A stretch of 64,000 nucleotides of DNA from Magicicada septendecula (taxonomy: Eukaryota; Arthropoda; Insecta; Hemiptera; Cicadidae), in contig CM068373.1 of NCBI GenBank assembly GCA_034769895.1, positions 433,051,080 through 433,115,079 of the forward strand. Reading direction: 5' to 3'. A program made the translations under genes and the position numbers. A model generated the notes under the pieces. The model worked only from the letters and a program-made list of their open reading frames with translations. It was not told where the DNA came from and made no database searches. Numbering within the stretch: the stretch's first letter is position 1; each line of letters begins with the position of its first letter. This document shows positions 31,651 through 41,706 of the stretch, piece after piece.

Positions 31651-32688
31651 TTATACGATTATGTCTGCTTCACGTAGTTCTTCCACTATGGAGACGATTT
31701 CGTTCGTGTGCCCACTGTTTCCAACACGTTGTGATGCCATTAACAGTCGCAATCTGTCCACCAGTTCGTTCGGATCGTCCCAGTGCACGTAATCGATTTT
31801 GTCTTTTTTTCTCGTTAGCGTCATATACGATGTATCAATATTATTATGCCCCTGTCCTGTACGTTTCGGTGGAAACAGTTGCGATATTATTCGTTTATAC
31901 TTTACACCTCTGTTCGCGTTCACCTGTGCGTTCGCTAAGTAATACTGCTTATGCGCGTTGGTGTTACGCAGTATATCTTTGTACGTTTTCAGATCTGATT
32001 CCTTGTAAATATTTTCATTAGGATGCTTCATGAATACAAGTTCGTAGAGTCCTGGTGTACCTTTGTATCGTTTACCGTTGATAAGAATCGTATCGTCCTT
32101 ATCGATTTCGAACTGTGAATCACCAATCATCCATTTTCCGTTTTCATGTCTTACACCGTACGTATAGTCCATCAGACGATCGCGTTCGGACGAAACGATC
32201 ATACGCATGTACTTGTTCGCTAACGATTCACTGTCGTATTTGTCCTGAAAATATCTACGCGCTTCACGTCTTCCTTCCGGTGTGTCTAACATTTTTTCAA
32301 TGTTTTGACTAGGATCGTCCTCATCGTCATCACCTGATGTTTCGGCTATCACGGGTGTTTTCAGGAAAGACGGTTTCGTTCGGGAACGAAGTGGTGTTCC
32401 TACATCGCTCTTACTAATTGCATCTAATGGATCCTCTTCTTCTTCTTCTTCCTCTTCTTCTTCTTGTTTCATTTTTTTCACTCTTATCGGCTTTTCATTT
32501 GTTGTTTTACGTTTCTTTTCAAGCAATGCTTGTGAAATATTTTGTAACGGTTCCAGAATCGGTTTGTAACTTTTGGATAACGTTGCTTCTTCTTCACGAA
32601 TACCATGTTTTAACGCATGGTATTTCTTCCGTATGTCATCACTGATCGTGTCGATATCACGTGCTAATCGTTTTTTCTTGTCATCCAT
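31651..32688 (-). CDS. Conserved Polinton protein (PX-like), function unknown
   Basis: 345 residues from ATG. N-terminal 60 residues are charged and coiled-coil-like, then a Lys-rich patch and a run of ten or more Glu (about 76-85). The conserved C-terminal part has YGVRHENGKWMIGDS, YKGTPGLYELVF, LKTYKDILRNTNAH and RGVKYKRIISQLFPP. This block is one of the most widespread arthropod Polinton proteins. Its function is not established; a structural or DNA-associated role is possible. The frame is intact. It lies between the ATPase and metalloproteinase genes. Confidence 0.75.
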   Translation of the reverse strand: MDDKKKRLARDIDTISDDIRKKYHALKHGIREEEATLSKSYKPILEPLQNISQALLEKKRKTTNEKPIRVKKMKQEEEEEEEEEEDPLDAISKSDVGTPLRSRTKPSFLKTPVIAETSGDDDEDDPSQNIEKMLDTPEGRREARRYFQDKYDSESLANKYMRMIVSSERDRLMDYTYGVRHENGKWMIGDSQFEIDKDDTILINGKRYKGTPGLYELVFMKHPNENIYKESDLKTYKDILRNTNAHKQYYLANAQVNANRGVKYKRIISQLFPPKRTGQGHNNIDTSYMTLTRKKDKIDYVHWDDPNELVDRLRLLMASQRVGNSGHTNEIVSIVEELREADIIV

Positions 32689-32771
32689 CTCGATAAACGG
32701 TAGTACGACAACTAAAGTCGTTGACAGCAGGACACGTGTATTTAGCTAAACTTTTGACAATTTTTTTTTGT

Positions 32772-33503
32772 TTAATCGTTAGGTGCGACTACTATGAGAC
32801 GATCGAAACCGACTCTGTACCTACCGGTGTCGATAGAAGAATCCTTGTCCACAACGAGAAAGCCATAACGATCTTTCCACGCTTCAGCGCACATGTTCTT
32901 AAACGTGTCATATTTCATGTCCGTGTTGACATGATCGTTATACACATGCTTCAAGTTGCGATCGTCCTGTTTGAACAATACTATTAGATTGGCATTATCA
33001 CGAACCAACTGTTTTGGCACTTGACTGTACGTCTGACAAAGGTAAAACGCGTCCACACCGCTGTGACGTCCCATAGAGAAATACTTGCGTATATTGTATT
33101 GTCTTTCACAAGACACATCATCGAACACCATAATAGAATCAGGATCGACCTCGTCGGGAGGCGGTACCTCTTCGTTATCGTTGTAGGCGTGATAACCCAT
33201 TCCGTCGTTGGAAAGTTGTGTCATCAAGGTCTCCAGCATCTGATATTTGGGTTGAAATAGTGATTTAGAAAACACGTATAAGTTCGCGAATCTTAATCCG
33301 TTTACATCGAACAACAGGTTGAACATGACGTTTGTCTTCCCGCACGCAGAAGGTCCGCAGATGATCGAACGAACGGTATCGGGCAGAAGACGTCCGTGTT
33401 TACGTTTTTTTCTGCCACAACCACCCCCACCACCATCGCCGCACAATTTCGAATAGTCCACGTCCTTTATTTTTAATCTGTGCGCTTGTTGCAATATTTT
33501 CAT
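32772..33503 (-). CDS. ATP: Genome-packaging ATPase (A32/FtsK-HerA type)
   Basis: 243 residues from ATG. Walker A GPSACGKT at 50-57, Walker B SIMVFDDV with D128 and D129, and a downstream QTYSQVPKQLVRDNANLIVLF segment typical of Polinton and poxvirus A32-like ATPases. A Gly-rich, Lys-rich stretch (about 21-36) precedes Walker A. The family pumps viral DNA into empty capsids. The first 104 bp overlap the upstream Cys-rich gene in another frame. Confidence 0.9.
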   Translation of the reverse strand: MKILQQAHRLKIKDVDYSKLCGDGGGGGCGRKKRKHGRLLPDTVRSIICGPSACGKTNVMFNLLFDVNGLRFANLYVFSKSLFQPKYQMLETLMTQLSNDGMGYHAYNDNEEVPPPDEVDPDSIMVFDDVSCERQYNIRKYFSMGRHSGVDAFYLCQTYSQVPKQLVRDNANLIVLFKQDDRNLKHVYNDHVNTDMKYDTFKNMCAEAWKDRYGFLVVDKDSSIDTGRYRVGFDRLIVVAPND

Positions 33504-33825
33504 GTTGACGTTCCGTGCACAGTCTATTTAATAGTCGCACTATATTGCAGCAGTCGGTAGATATGTAACTGCATACACAAGTGTCCGGACCCGTTTCACA
33601 GTTCGGATCCGACCAAACACATTCTTTGTAGTGATCGAATCCGGTACCACTTGGTACTATTTCGTTAAGACGGAATCTCTTCACACGATTGATAACCCGT
33701 TGCCAGTACTCGTGCACTGTCAAGATCCTACGCATGCGTTCAACGTCGTTTGCAGTCGTGTTCACGATGTACTCATCGTAACCAGGATGTGACACAATGT
33801 CTTTTACACTGTACACAGCGTGCAT
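33400..33825 (-). CDS. Cysteine-rich protein overlapping the ATPase start, unrecognised
   Basis: 141 residues from ATG. The middle has a Cys cluster (CVWSDPNCETGPDTCVCSYI, then DCC) that could bind zinc or form disulfides. The C-terminal 30 residues overlap the ATPase N-terminus in a different frame and are Trp-rich by composition, so they may be a shadow of the ATPase. The N-terminal 100 residues lie outside any other gene in a tightly packed element, which supports a real gene. No family recognised. Confidence 0.5.
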   Translation of the reverse strand: MHAVYSVKDIVSHPGYDEYIVNTTANDVERMRRILTVHEYWQRVINRVKRFRLNEIVPSGTGFDHYKECVWSDPNCETGPDTCVCSYISTDCCNIVRLLNRLCTERQHENIATSAQIKNKGRGLFEIVRRWWWGWLWQKKT

Positions 33826-33882
33826 GTTGTCATCATAACGTATCGATGCATACTGGTTCTATTTCCATGAGTCGAATAGTTG

Positions 33883-34845
33883 TTATAGCAAGTTCTTCTT
33901 GTGTATCCACGAATCGTGTTTACCATCGAATCCTAACCATCTGACTTTTACACGATCGCCTTTACGTTGTACAATCTTTTCTACCAAGTACACGTCACCA
34001 ACGTTCGATTTACTGATTTCATGTTCATAAAAACCACCTTTCAACACTTCTCCTGTATGATCCTTTAGCGAATAGGTAATGGGTACGCTGCCGGTACGCA
34101 CCGAATGAACGAGAAATATCTCGTTTGTCCAATTTGGTGTGTATCCTTTGGCGAATGTCATTTTGTGTTTGCTTATACGCACACGATCGCCTACTTTGAA
34201 TTTCGGTCGTTTATAAACGATGCTCCTCGCTGTGTTCACACGAATCCTTTGTAGCACTGTACGTTCGTTGGATTCTTTCACCTGACACGGTTTCATTCCA
34301 ATCGTTCTGTGCACGCTGTTGTTGTACGTGTTGACTAGTTCCGGCAACATATCCAACCAACGATAATGACCTTGTTCACTGAACGCACGATACATGTGCG
34401 TTTTCAACGTACGGTTAAAACGTTCCACAATGGAGGCCTTTTTTTCACTATACGTGGAATAGAGTGTGATACCGTATCTGCTCAGCAATTTTTGTACGCT
34501 ACTGTTATAGTACTCTTTCCCGTTGTCTGTCTGCAGATATTTCATTTTATTAGCACGAAGAATCGGTTCCAGAGCTCGTGCGACCTCTACGCCCGTTTTT
34601 GTTTTCAACGGAACAGCATACGCGTACTTGCTAAACGCGTTAATGATTGTCATAAGGTACTTGAATCCCTTGTTCACCTTCGCGTGCGGTATCATCTCTA
34701 CCAGGTCCGCTTGGTACAAGTCGTGAAGTCCCTTTAACTCCACCGCACGTCTCGGAAAATTCCTTCTTACCGGTCTGTGCAACTCCTTCGCGATAGTCTT
34801 GCGAACGCTCTGCTGTATGTTCTTCACCTGTCGTTTCATTCTCAT
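33883..34845 (-). CDS. INT: Retroviral-type integrase with chromodomain
   Basis: About 320 residues from the first ATG at 34845. DDE catalytic triad in an RNase-H fold: D in YQADLVEM, D in LQTDNGKEYY and E in KASIVERFNRTLK, with 33 residues between the last two. The PVRRNFPRR block before the catalytic core and the basic SH3-like region (KFKVGDRVRISK) after it are typical of Polinton integrases. A chromodomain closes the protein (DVYLVEKIVQ...VKVRWLGFD...SWIHKKNLL). It inserts the element, giving the 6-bp duplication. The N-terminal part before the first ATG is in a broken state: related-looking sequence up to about 34948 lies in other frames, so a start or frame may be damaged. Confidence 0.9.
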   Translation of the reverse strand: MRMKRQVKNIQQSVRKTIAKELHRPVRRNFPRRAVELKGLHDLYQADLVEMIPHAKVNKGFKYLMTIINAFSKYAYAVPLKTKTGVEVARALEPILRANKMKYLQTDNGKEYYNSSVQKLLSRYGITLYSTYSEKKASIVERFNRTLKTHMYRAFSEQGHYRWLDMLPELVNTYNNSVHRTIGMKPCQVKESNERTVLQRIRVNTARSIVYKRPKFKVGDRVRISKHKMTFAKGYTPNWTNEIFLVHSVRTGSVPITYSLKDHTGEVLKGGFYEHEISKSNVGDVYLVEKIVQRKGDRVKVRWLGFDGKHDSWIHKKNLL

Positions 34846-34984
34846 ATCGTACGAACCGTGATTCACAATACGTCGGAACGTGGTAAAGCGTTAACTCAGT
34901 GCTGAATATAACTCTCCTCGGTACCGTTCTGGTACGTCTGCTTTCCATCGCGTGACTGTAGTAAGATTTCCACTCCACGTCCAG

Positions 34985-36196
34985 TTATATCATCTCGACC
35001 GAACGGAAAAACAACGCGTTCTTCTTGTGATTGCGTAAGTACGTTAAAACATGCGCTAAACTGATTTTCATACGTCCATTACGCACGAGACTCATACCGA
35101 TGTAATATCTCATGAGCGTGTGTTGTTTCATGTCCAACGCTCTTACGGTCTTGACGGAATTCATGTCTTTGAACATGACGCTGCGTATAACGTTGGCACG
35201 ATACTCGTGCATTTCCGCGACTATGACGTTATCGTTTACGGGTAGATGCTCGCACATGTGTTTAGCTTTGAGTTCTATGATCGGACGATGACTTCTCGAC
35301 TCCATATGCAGGTGTATAAGATACGAGTTCAACAACCAAAACTCGTCTGCCATAGCACCTGTACATCGTTGCCACTGTTCGTATAAACGTCGATCTTTCA
35401 CTGTGTACCCTTTTTCATGTGAATACTGCAGACCGAAGTATTCACAATACTTGCGGAGTGTAGGCAATGATTCCTTCAGAAAGGCTACTGAAAACAATCC
35501 CTGCGCCTTGTTGTTCACCAATGTGAACTGTTTCCCTCTCGCAAGTGTCGGTAACGAAGATGGCGGGCAGCGCACGTCAAAACTTACGTTGTAGCTAGGA
35601 TCCACTGCGCACTTTGGTGCTATCATAATCGCGCTTCTGTATATTTCAATCGCTGTACGTATCGGAATAGTGCGCTCTGTAATGACAATGCAACACAAAG
35701 CGTGTGGGATTGAACTTCCGTAGGCGAGCATGTCTGTGTACACAGTCGCATAGTTCATTTGTCCGTGTGAATCATGTAAGCCGTGAACACGTTGAACGGC
35801 ATGATACAGTTCAGGAATCGGTCGGAAACGTGAAATAAAATTCCACGCGTGACGTACTGTACACTTGAACATATTCTTTTCATAAACCACGAGTTCAATC
35901 GGTACATTGTTTCGATCACACTCTTCGATAAAATGAAGCCATCGTGATTTGTTGTGTATACGATCAGAGATTATCATCAACAGCACGATCGGCGGGAGAT
36001 AACCGCTACGTTTCTTTATGTGACGCCAACAACGTCCGTGATATTTGTCAACACCAAACTTATAACGTGTACAGTAGTTACCACAAAACCGTTTTTTCTT
36101 CACAAAATACATAGAACACAAGTTGGAACGTATCGTGCTTCGTAACGGTTTTGTTAGTGTGAAATGTTTCCCATCATCGTATCGATAAACATCCAT
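34985..36196 (-). CDS. Large unrecognised protein, weakly glycosyltransferase-like
   Basis: 403 residues from ATG. The N-terminus has a Cys/His cluster (CSMYFVKKKRFCGNYC, then RCWRH) that may bind zinc. A central part has WLHFIEECDRNNVPIELVVY, CCIVITERTIPIRTAIEIY, GKQFTLVNNKAQGLF and MADEFWLLNSYLI. The order of these pieces recalls the core-2/I-branching (GT14) glycosyltransferase pattern, but I would not call it on that alone. No transmembrane segment is clear. The frame is intact and the gene sits between the integrase and the BIR-only gene. Confidence 0.6.
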   Translation of the reverse strand: MDVYRYDDGKHFTLTKPLRSTIRSNLCSMYFVKKKRFCGNYCTRYKFGVDKYHGRCWRHIKKRSGYLPPIVLLMIISDRIHNKSRWLHFIEECDRNNVPIELVVYEKNMFKCTVRHAWNFISRFRPIPELYHAVQRVHGLHDSHGQMNYATVYTDMLAYGSSIPHALCCIVITERTIPIRTAIEIYRSAIMIAPKCAVDPSYNVSFDVRCPPSSLPTLARGKQFTLVNNKAQGLFSVAFLKESLPTLRKYCEYFGLQYSHEKGYTVKDRRLYEQWQRCTGAMADEFWLLNSYLIHLHMESRSHRPIIELKAKHMCEHLPVNDNVIVAEMHEYRANVIRSVMFKDMNSVKTVRALDMKQHTLMRYYIGMSLVRNGRMKISLAHVLTYLRNHKKNALFFRSVEMI

Positions 36197-36484
36197 TGTG
36201 TCATCGATCTGCGATGCAAGTGATACAGCTTCGAAATTGTCATGATATTTAATAGGTATAATTTTTATGAAATCTTTTGTTTTATTTTTTTATCATTGAC
36301 GCCATCAGTCAGACATTGAATTGTGTACACAATTTAGTAGTAGTACTAGTAATAGTAATATATATAGTACTATTAGTACTAGTATAGTACTAACACAGAG
36401 TACTACTAGTACTACCCAAACGGGTATGTTTGTACATGAGTTTATGTTGGCTCTGAAAAGAGCCGTTTTTGCGTGCGTCGACTT
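36197..36484. other. Spacer with TAG/TAC-type low-complexity repeat
   Basis: AGTACTAGTAATAGTAATATA-like trinucleotide sequence at about 36330-36420. No gene. It lies between the 403-residue gene and the BIR-only gene. Confidence 0.5.
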
Positions 36485-36760
36485 CTACAAGTGTTCACGA
36501 ACGAAACTACATGTAGGCATTGACGCCTTATGGACTTGGACAGGATCATCACCCGCCATCCAATCCATAATTCGTATTTTACAATTGCAGCATCTTACAA
36601 CATCATCATCGCCTTCATAAATAAACCCGGCTTTGGCTAGGTCAAAAAATCTCACGTTCGTATTCGGAAATTTACGCACGTAAAATTTAATGTTACCTCG
36701 ACGATGGATGTTATAAAAGCTTTTTAATCGGCTTGCAAAAGAATATGTGTGCACGTCCAT
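36485..36760 (-). CDS. BIR-only (survivin-sized) IAP-like protein
   Basis: 91 residues from ATG. A single BIR domain fills the protein: RLKSFY start, GFIYEGDDDVVRCCNC with zinc ligands C57 and C60, and H77 and C84 in VHKASMPTCSF. No RING follows. It differs clearly from the BIR of the IAP at 24853-25530, so it is not a fresh copy. Caspase control is the family role; without a RING it could act as a decoy or binding partner. It is the first leftward gene after the bidirectional spacer. Confidence 0.85.
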   Translation of the reverse strand: MDVHTYSFASRLKSFYNIHRRGNIKFYVRKFPNTNVRFFDLAKAGFIYEGDDDVVRCCNCKIRIMDWMAGDDPVQVHKASMPTCSFVREHL

Positions 36761-37082
36761 ATCTGAAGCAAGAATGTTGGTTTGTTGCGCTGCATTTCAC
36801 TTCCTCAGTGGTAGCTGCGCGCGCAATCGTAGTGGGGATTGCTGTCGTCAATTGGTCGGTATGAAATAAAGCACAGTAGTGGGAACAAATAGCTGCGCAC
36901 GCACTCATCATAGATAGTATAAGTGGAGCGGTGATCGCTGCCTGCGTTCACCTTCGAGTCTCGTGCAGGCTAACTTTCACGCACTGCTTATAAAATGTTA
37001 CTTATTTTCTAACTTTGTATCAGTATTCTAATGTTCTTCAAGTGAGCAAGTAATTGATTTTGCTTTTATCGTTATTCTAACA
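36761..37082. promoter_or_regulatory. Bidirectional promoter spacer
   Basis: Separates the leftward BIR-only gene from the rightward polymerase gene. A TATA box (AGTATAAGTGG, TATAAG at 36918-36923) lies about 160 bp before the polymerase ATG with CTGCGTTCACC about 30 bp after it. TTATAAAATG near 36988 is an alternative. No clear TATA is seen for the leftward gene. Confidence 0.5.
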
Positions 37083-40000
37083 ATGCAGACGTTTTCTGTT
37101 GATCGTAAACATTCGTTGCGTGGCTCGTTGGTGTCGTACGTTTACACACCTCTTGTAGAGGAAGAAGAAGAATGTGTCAACGATGTCATTACCTTTTTCG
37201 ATGAAATTCACGATATGTTACGTACGGACATTCTAAACGAACTGACACGTTTGCTTACTATAAAGTGGCATATAGCGCTAAAAGCGAGATTTGTCAAGTA
37301 CATTGTAAATGCCGACACGAACGAGGACGAAGAAGTGACGAGTGAAGGCTATTTTCATGGACGATGTCATACGACATTGATCGCTGATCAGAACGTATTG
37401 CCTGAACGTTTAGAAGCTTCGTACGAAAAAATCATCGAATCGATTTATAAATTCACTCGTGAGGGTAGCGGTTGGGCGTTGGATCATATAATCTCGTTAG
37501 AACTCGTTCTCTCACGATACCAACCGCTGGCCGCCTCCAGTTTCATCCGTACACCTCCTGAATTGTCTTGTACTAAATCCATCATCAATGTAAACAATAC
37601 AGGCGATCAAATGTGTTTTATATGGTCAGTGTTGGCCGCACTGTTTCCACAACACAGAGACAGCGAGCGTGTATCCAAATACAAATCACATATTCACAGT
37701 ATCACCACTTCTGGTATAACTTATCCCACCCGCCTATGCGATATTGTGAAGTTCGAACGAGACAATTCTGACATTTCTATAAATGTTTTTGGTTACGAAG
37801 AAAATGAAATTTACCCGCTAAGAATAACTCCTTTCAGTGACAGACAACACCATTTTAATCTATTACTTCTCACCACCACTGACCGAAAACATTACTGTTT
37901 AATAAAAAATATTAGCCGCTTACTATCTTCACTAACCAAACACAACGGACGTTCTTTCTATTGCAACTACTGTCTGCATAGATTCTGTGAAGAACGACTC
38001 CTTAGTGAACATGTCCCTCGTTGTTCACCGTATGGTGAACAAAGAATTCGTTTACCAACGAAAGAGAAGGAGAAGGTTATGTACTTCAAAAATTACACGT
38101 ACTGTCATAAAGTCCCTTTCGCTATATATGCAGACTTTGAATCGTTCATTGTACCTTGCCATCGTTGTGATGCTCCTCCACACACATCGTCCACCACAAC
38201 AGAGTCGTTACATCTTCCTTCAGGTTTTTCCTACCTCATAGTCGACCACGAGGGCAACATTTTCAAACCACAGGTCGTTTATCGCGGTGTGAACGTGATA
38301 GAAACCTTTTTAGATAGACTAATCGATGAAGAGCATGAACTGTACAGGATCATGCGTACCAATATCCCTATGACTATGAGTGATCGTGACGTATTATCTT
38401 TCACGAATGCTGTCGTATGCCATCTCTGCGAAAAACTGCTGACTGATGACGACAAGGTGCGCAACCATTGTCATCTGACTGGACGATACCTTGGCGCAGC
38501 TCACAACGTATGTAACCTCAACTCCAAGTCCGCCCAACATATTCCTGTCTTTTTCCATAACTTACGAGGTTACGACGCACATCACTTGATACAAGGGTTG
38601 GGTAAATACAATGATGAAACTCTCACTTGTATCGCTACCACTAGTGAACGCTTCGTATCAGTCACGTTGGGTGCCCTACATTTCGTAGACACGTTACAAT
38701 TTTTGAACACGTCCTTGGATACACTTGTTGGAAACTTGCGCGCGAGCGGTGCGGATTTCGCTTTAACAAAGCAATGTTTCGAAGAACACTTCGAGCTACT
38801 CTTACGTAAGGGGGTGTACCCTTACGATTACATGACAGGTAGCGAGAAGTTCGACGAAACATGTCTGCCCGCACGCGAACACTTTTTCAATAGGCTGAGT
38901 GAATCACCCGTGTTGGACGAAGATTACGCACATGCACAGAATGTGTGGCAGACTTTCGGAATCCGCACGCTGGGTGATTATCACGATCTTTATCTTAAAA
39001 CAGATGTACTGCTGCTGGCTGACGTCTTCGAGGCGTTTCGTGAGATGGCCATACGGTACTACCAGATTGATCCGGCTCATCTTTACTCGCTTCCCGGCGT
39101 TGCTTGGCACGCGATGTTAAAGATGACCGGTGTGCGACTGGAACTGTTGACGGATATAGATCAGCATCTTTTTATTGAATCAGCCGTTCGCGGTGGTGTT
39201 AGCATGGTACCCAACCGCTATGCCAAGGCCAACAACCCGCTAATCGCTGATCAGTATGATGCTTCAAAGCCGACCTCTTTCATATTGTACACCGACTGCA
39301 ACAACCTTTACGGTGCAGCCATGTCACAGCCACTCCCTTACGGTGACTTTAGATGGCTCGATCGTAACGAGATCGACTCACTGGACGTACGTACTCTGAG
39401 TGATGACAGTGACATGGGCTACATACTTGAGGTCGACCTACACTATCCATCCGAACTTCATGATCTTCACTCAGATTATCCACTAGCACCTGTGCGTTCC
39501 TGCGTCAATCCTGACATACTTTCACCGTACTCTCGACGACTTCACACACGACTACACTATACAAAAGGGTATAACGGATCAGAAACGCCCTCATCGTCCG
39601 TCCCCAAGTTGCTAACGACTTTGGACGATAAGCAAAAATACGTTCTTCATTTTCGAAATTTAAAGTTGTATCTGAACCTTGGTCTAAAATTGAAAGCGAT
39701 CCATAGGGTGTTGAGTTTTAAACAGAAAGCGTGGATGAAACCGTTTATCGATTTCAACACACAAAAGAGAGCAGCAGCCACCAACAGTTTTGAAAAAGAT
39801 TTTTTCAAACTGATGGTCAACGCTGTCTATGGTAAATCGCTGGAGAACGTAAGGAAACGAATAGACTTCCAACTAGTCTCTACCAAAGGGCGGCTGCAGA
39901 AACTTGTTTCCAATCCACGACTAAAGCGTATGATCCGCTACACCGACGACTTGGTCGGATTGGCTTTACGAAACAGAACTATATACCTTTCCCGTCCAGT

Positions 40001-40643
40001 GTATGTTGGTTTCACAGTACTTGATGTCAGTAAATTGATAATGTACGATTTTCATTATCGGTACGCTGTCAGCAAGTACGGACAACGATTAACATTATTA
40101 ATGACCGATACCGACAGTTTACTTTACAGCATACAGACTGACGATGTGTACTTGGATATGAAAGAGGATCTCCACCTTTTCGACACGTCGGACTATCCCT
40201 CAGATCATCCTTGTCATTGCGACGACAACAAAAAAGTCGTGGGGAAGTTCAAGGATGAAACTAATGGGAAACCCATCAGGGAATTCGTCGGACTCAGAGC
40301 TAAATGTTACTCGCTCCTGTTGTCCGACTGTACCGACAAAAAGGTGGCGAAAGGTGTTCCAAGAACGGCAATAAAAAAAAGGTTACGTCATCAGTTATAC
40401 AGCGAGTGTCTTTTCGATAGTCGTACAGTTTTCACCTCTGCCGAGTGTATACGAAGCGATCGTCATAAGCTGTACACGCAACGTGTAACAAAACTTTCCC
40501 TGTCTCCTTATGACGATAAGAGGTACGTACTGGACGATGGTGTAACTACACTCGCGTACGGACACTACAGAGTGTGTAAACGTGCGTTAACCAATGACGA
40601 TACCAGTCCTAACATGAAGAGACTAAGATACACAGAGCAGTAA
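37083..40643 (+). CDS. POLB: Protein-primed DNA polymerase B
   Basis: 1186 residues from ATG. N-terminal Polinton-type domain (NTGDQMCFIWSVLAALFP near 180), a C2H2-like finger (YCNYCLHRF...SEHVPRC, about 292-314), exonuclease motifs YADFESF (about 350), FHNLRGYDAHH (about 490) and YLKTDVLLLADVF (about 637), and polymerase motifs YTDCNNLYG (about 735), KLMVNAVYGKS (about 909) and LMTDTDSLLYS (about 1006). A Cys/His block VCHLC...HCHLTG...AHNVCNLN (about 445-480), like the zinc site of recombination endonuclease VII, lies between exonuclease motifs I and II. It copies the element using a terminal protein primer, in keeping with linear DNA with TIRs. The frame is intact. Confidence 0.95.
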   Translation: MQTFSVDRKHSLRGSLVSYVYTPLVEEEEECVNDVITFFDEIHDMLRTDILNELTRLLTIKWHIALKARFVKYIVNADTNEDEEVTSEGYFHGRCHTTLIADQNVLPERLEASYEKIIESIYKFTREGSGWALDHIISLELVLSRYQPLAASSFIRTPPELSCTKSIINVNNTGDQMCFIWSVLAALFPQHRDSERVSKYKSHIHSITTSGITYPTRLCDIVKFERDNSDISINVFGYEENEIYPLRITPFSDRQHHFNLLLLTTTDRKHYCLIKNISRLLSSLTKHNGRSFYCNYCLHRFCEERLLSEHVPRCSPYGEQRIRLPTKEKEKVMYFKNYTYCHKVPFAIYADFESFIVPCHRCDAPPHTSSTTTESLHLPSGFSYLIVDHEGNIFKPQVVYRGVNVIETFLDRLIDEEHELYRIMRTNIPMTMSDRDVLSFTNAVVCHLCEKLLTDDDKVRNHCHLTGRYLGAAHNVCNLNSKSAQHIPVFFHNLRGYDAHHLIQGLGKYNDETLTCIATTSERFVSVTLGALHFVDTLQFLNTSLDTLVGNLRASGADFALTKQCFEEHFELLLRKGVYPYDYMTGSEKFDETCLPAREHFFNRLSESPVLDEDYAHAQNVWQTFGIRTLGDYHDLYLKTDVLLLADVFEAFREMAIRYYQIDPAHLYSLPGVAWHAMLKMTGVRLELLTDIDQHLFIESAVRGGVSMVPNRYAKANNPLIADQYDASKPTSFILYTDCNNLYGAAMSQPLPYGDFRWLDRNEIDSLDVRTLSDDSDMGYILEVDLHYPSELHDLHSDYPLAPVRSCVNPDILSPYSRRLHTRLHYTKGYNGSETPSSSVPKLLTTLDDKQKYVLHFRNLKLYLNLGLKLKAIHRVLSFKQKAWMKPFIDFNTQKRAAATNSFEKDFFKLMVNAVYGKSLENVRKRIDFQLVSTKGRLQKLVSNPRLKRMIRYTDDLVGLALRNRTIYLSRPVYVGFTVLDVSKLIMYDFHYRYAVSKYGQRLTLLMTDTDSLLYSIQTDDVYLDMKEDLHLFDTSDYPSDHPCHCDDNKKVVGKFKDETNGKPIREFVGLRAKCYSLLLSDCTDKKVAKGVPRTAIKKRLRHQLYSECLFDSRTVFTSAECIRSDRHKLYTQRVTKLSLSPYDDKRYVLDDGVTTLAYGHYRVCKRALTNDDTSPNMKRLRYTEQ

Positions 40644-41126
<483 letters not shown>

Positions 41127-41136
41127 TATATATAAG
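41127..41136 (+). promoter_or_regulatory. TATA box of the RING-H2 gene
   Basis: TATATATAAG, followed about 25 bases later by TATCACATTCATT as a possible start. A donor GTAAGT at 41189 and acceptor ACAG at 41346-41349 suggest a short 5' UTR exon spliced over an intron that contains a (CA)n tract (41227-41298). Confidence 0.6.
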
Positions 41137-41224
41137 CATTTCGTCATAATAAGTATTATCACATTCATTATAATTTTTCAATTTTCATGTAAGTACTTAC
41201 TATATTTTTACGTTAATATTTGAC

Positions 41225-41299
<75 letters not shown>

Positions 41300-41350
41300 T
41301 ATTATGTTAGCAAATTACTATACAACATTTTTCTTGTTACGTTTTACAGA

Positions 41351-41658
41351 ATGAGTGGAAGCGATAATAGATTATATAAAAGAGTCTGTGAGGAGCAGCG
41401 ACGAGTTCGAAGGTAAATTACAACATTTTTTTTATTTAACGAGTACAAACAGAATACAACATTCGACTGACTTACTGTTTATTTTTTATAGTTCCCAAAG
41501 GTTACGTCAGGCCTTATTGGGACCTTCATCAGTATCACAACAAAACTCGAGTCGGTAAGACCATTTTTATTAACAATCACTTGTACTATTGCGTTTACGT
41601 TCGGTATTCAAATGTATTTTTTTTTTTTCAGTGATGCTACCGGTTCAGCTGCTGCTAC

Positions 41659-41706
<48 letters not shown>

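Noticed and set aside
34640..34948. Separate gene upstream of the integrase
   Set aside because: Overlaps the integrase N-terminus in another frame; more likely a damaged or shifted 5' part of the integrase region.
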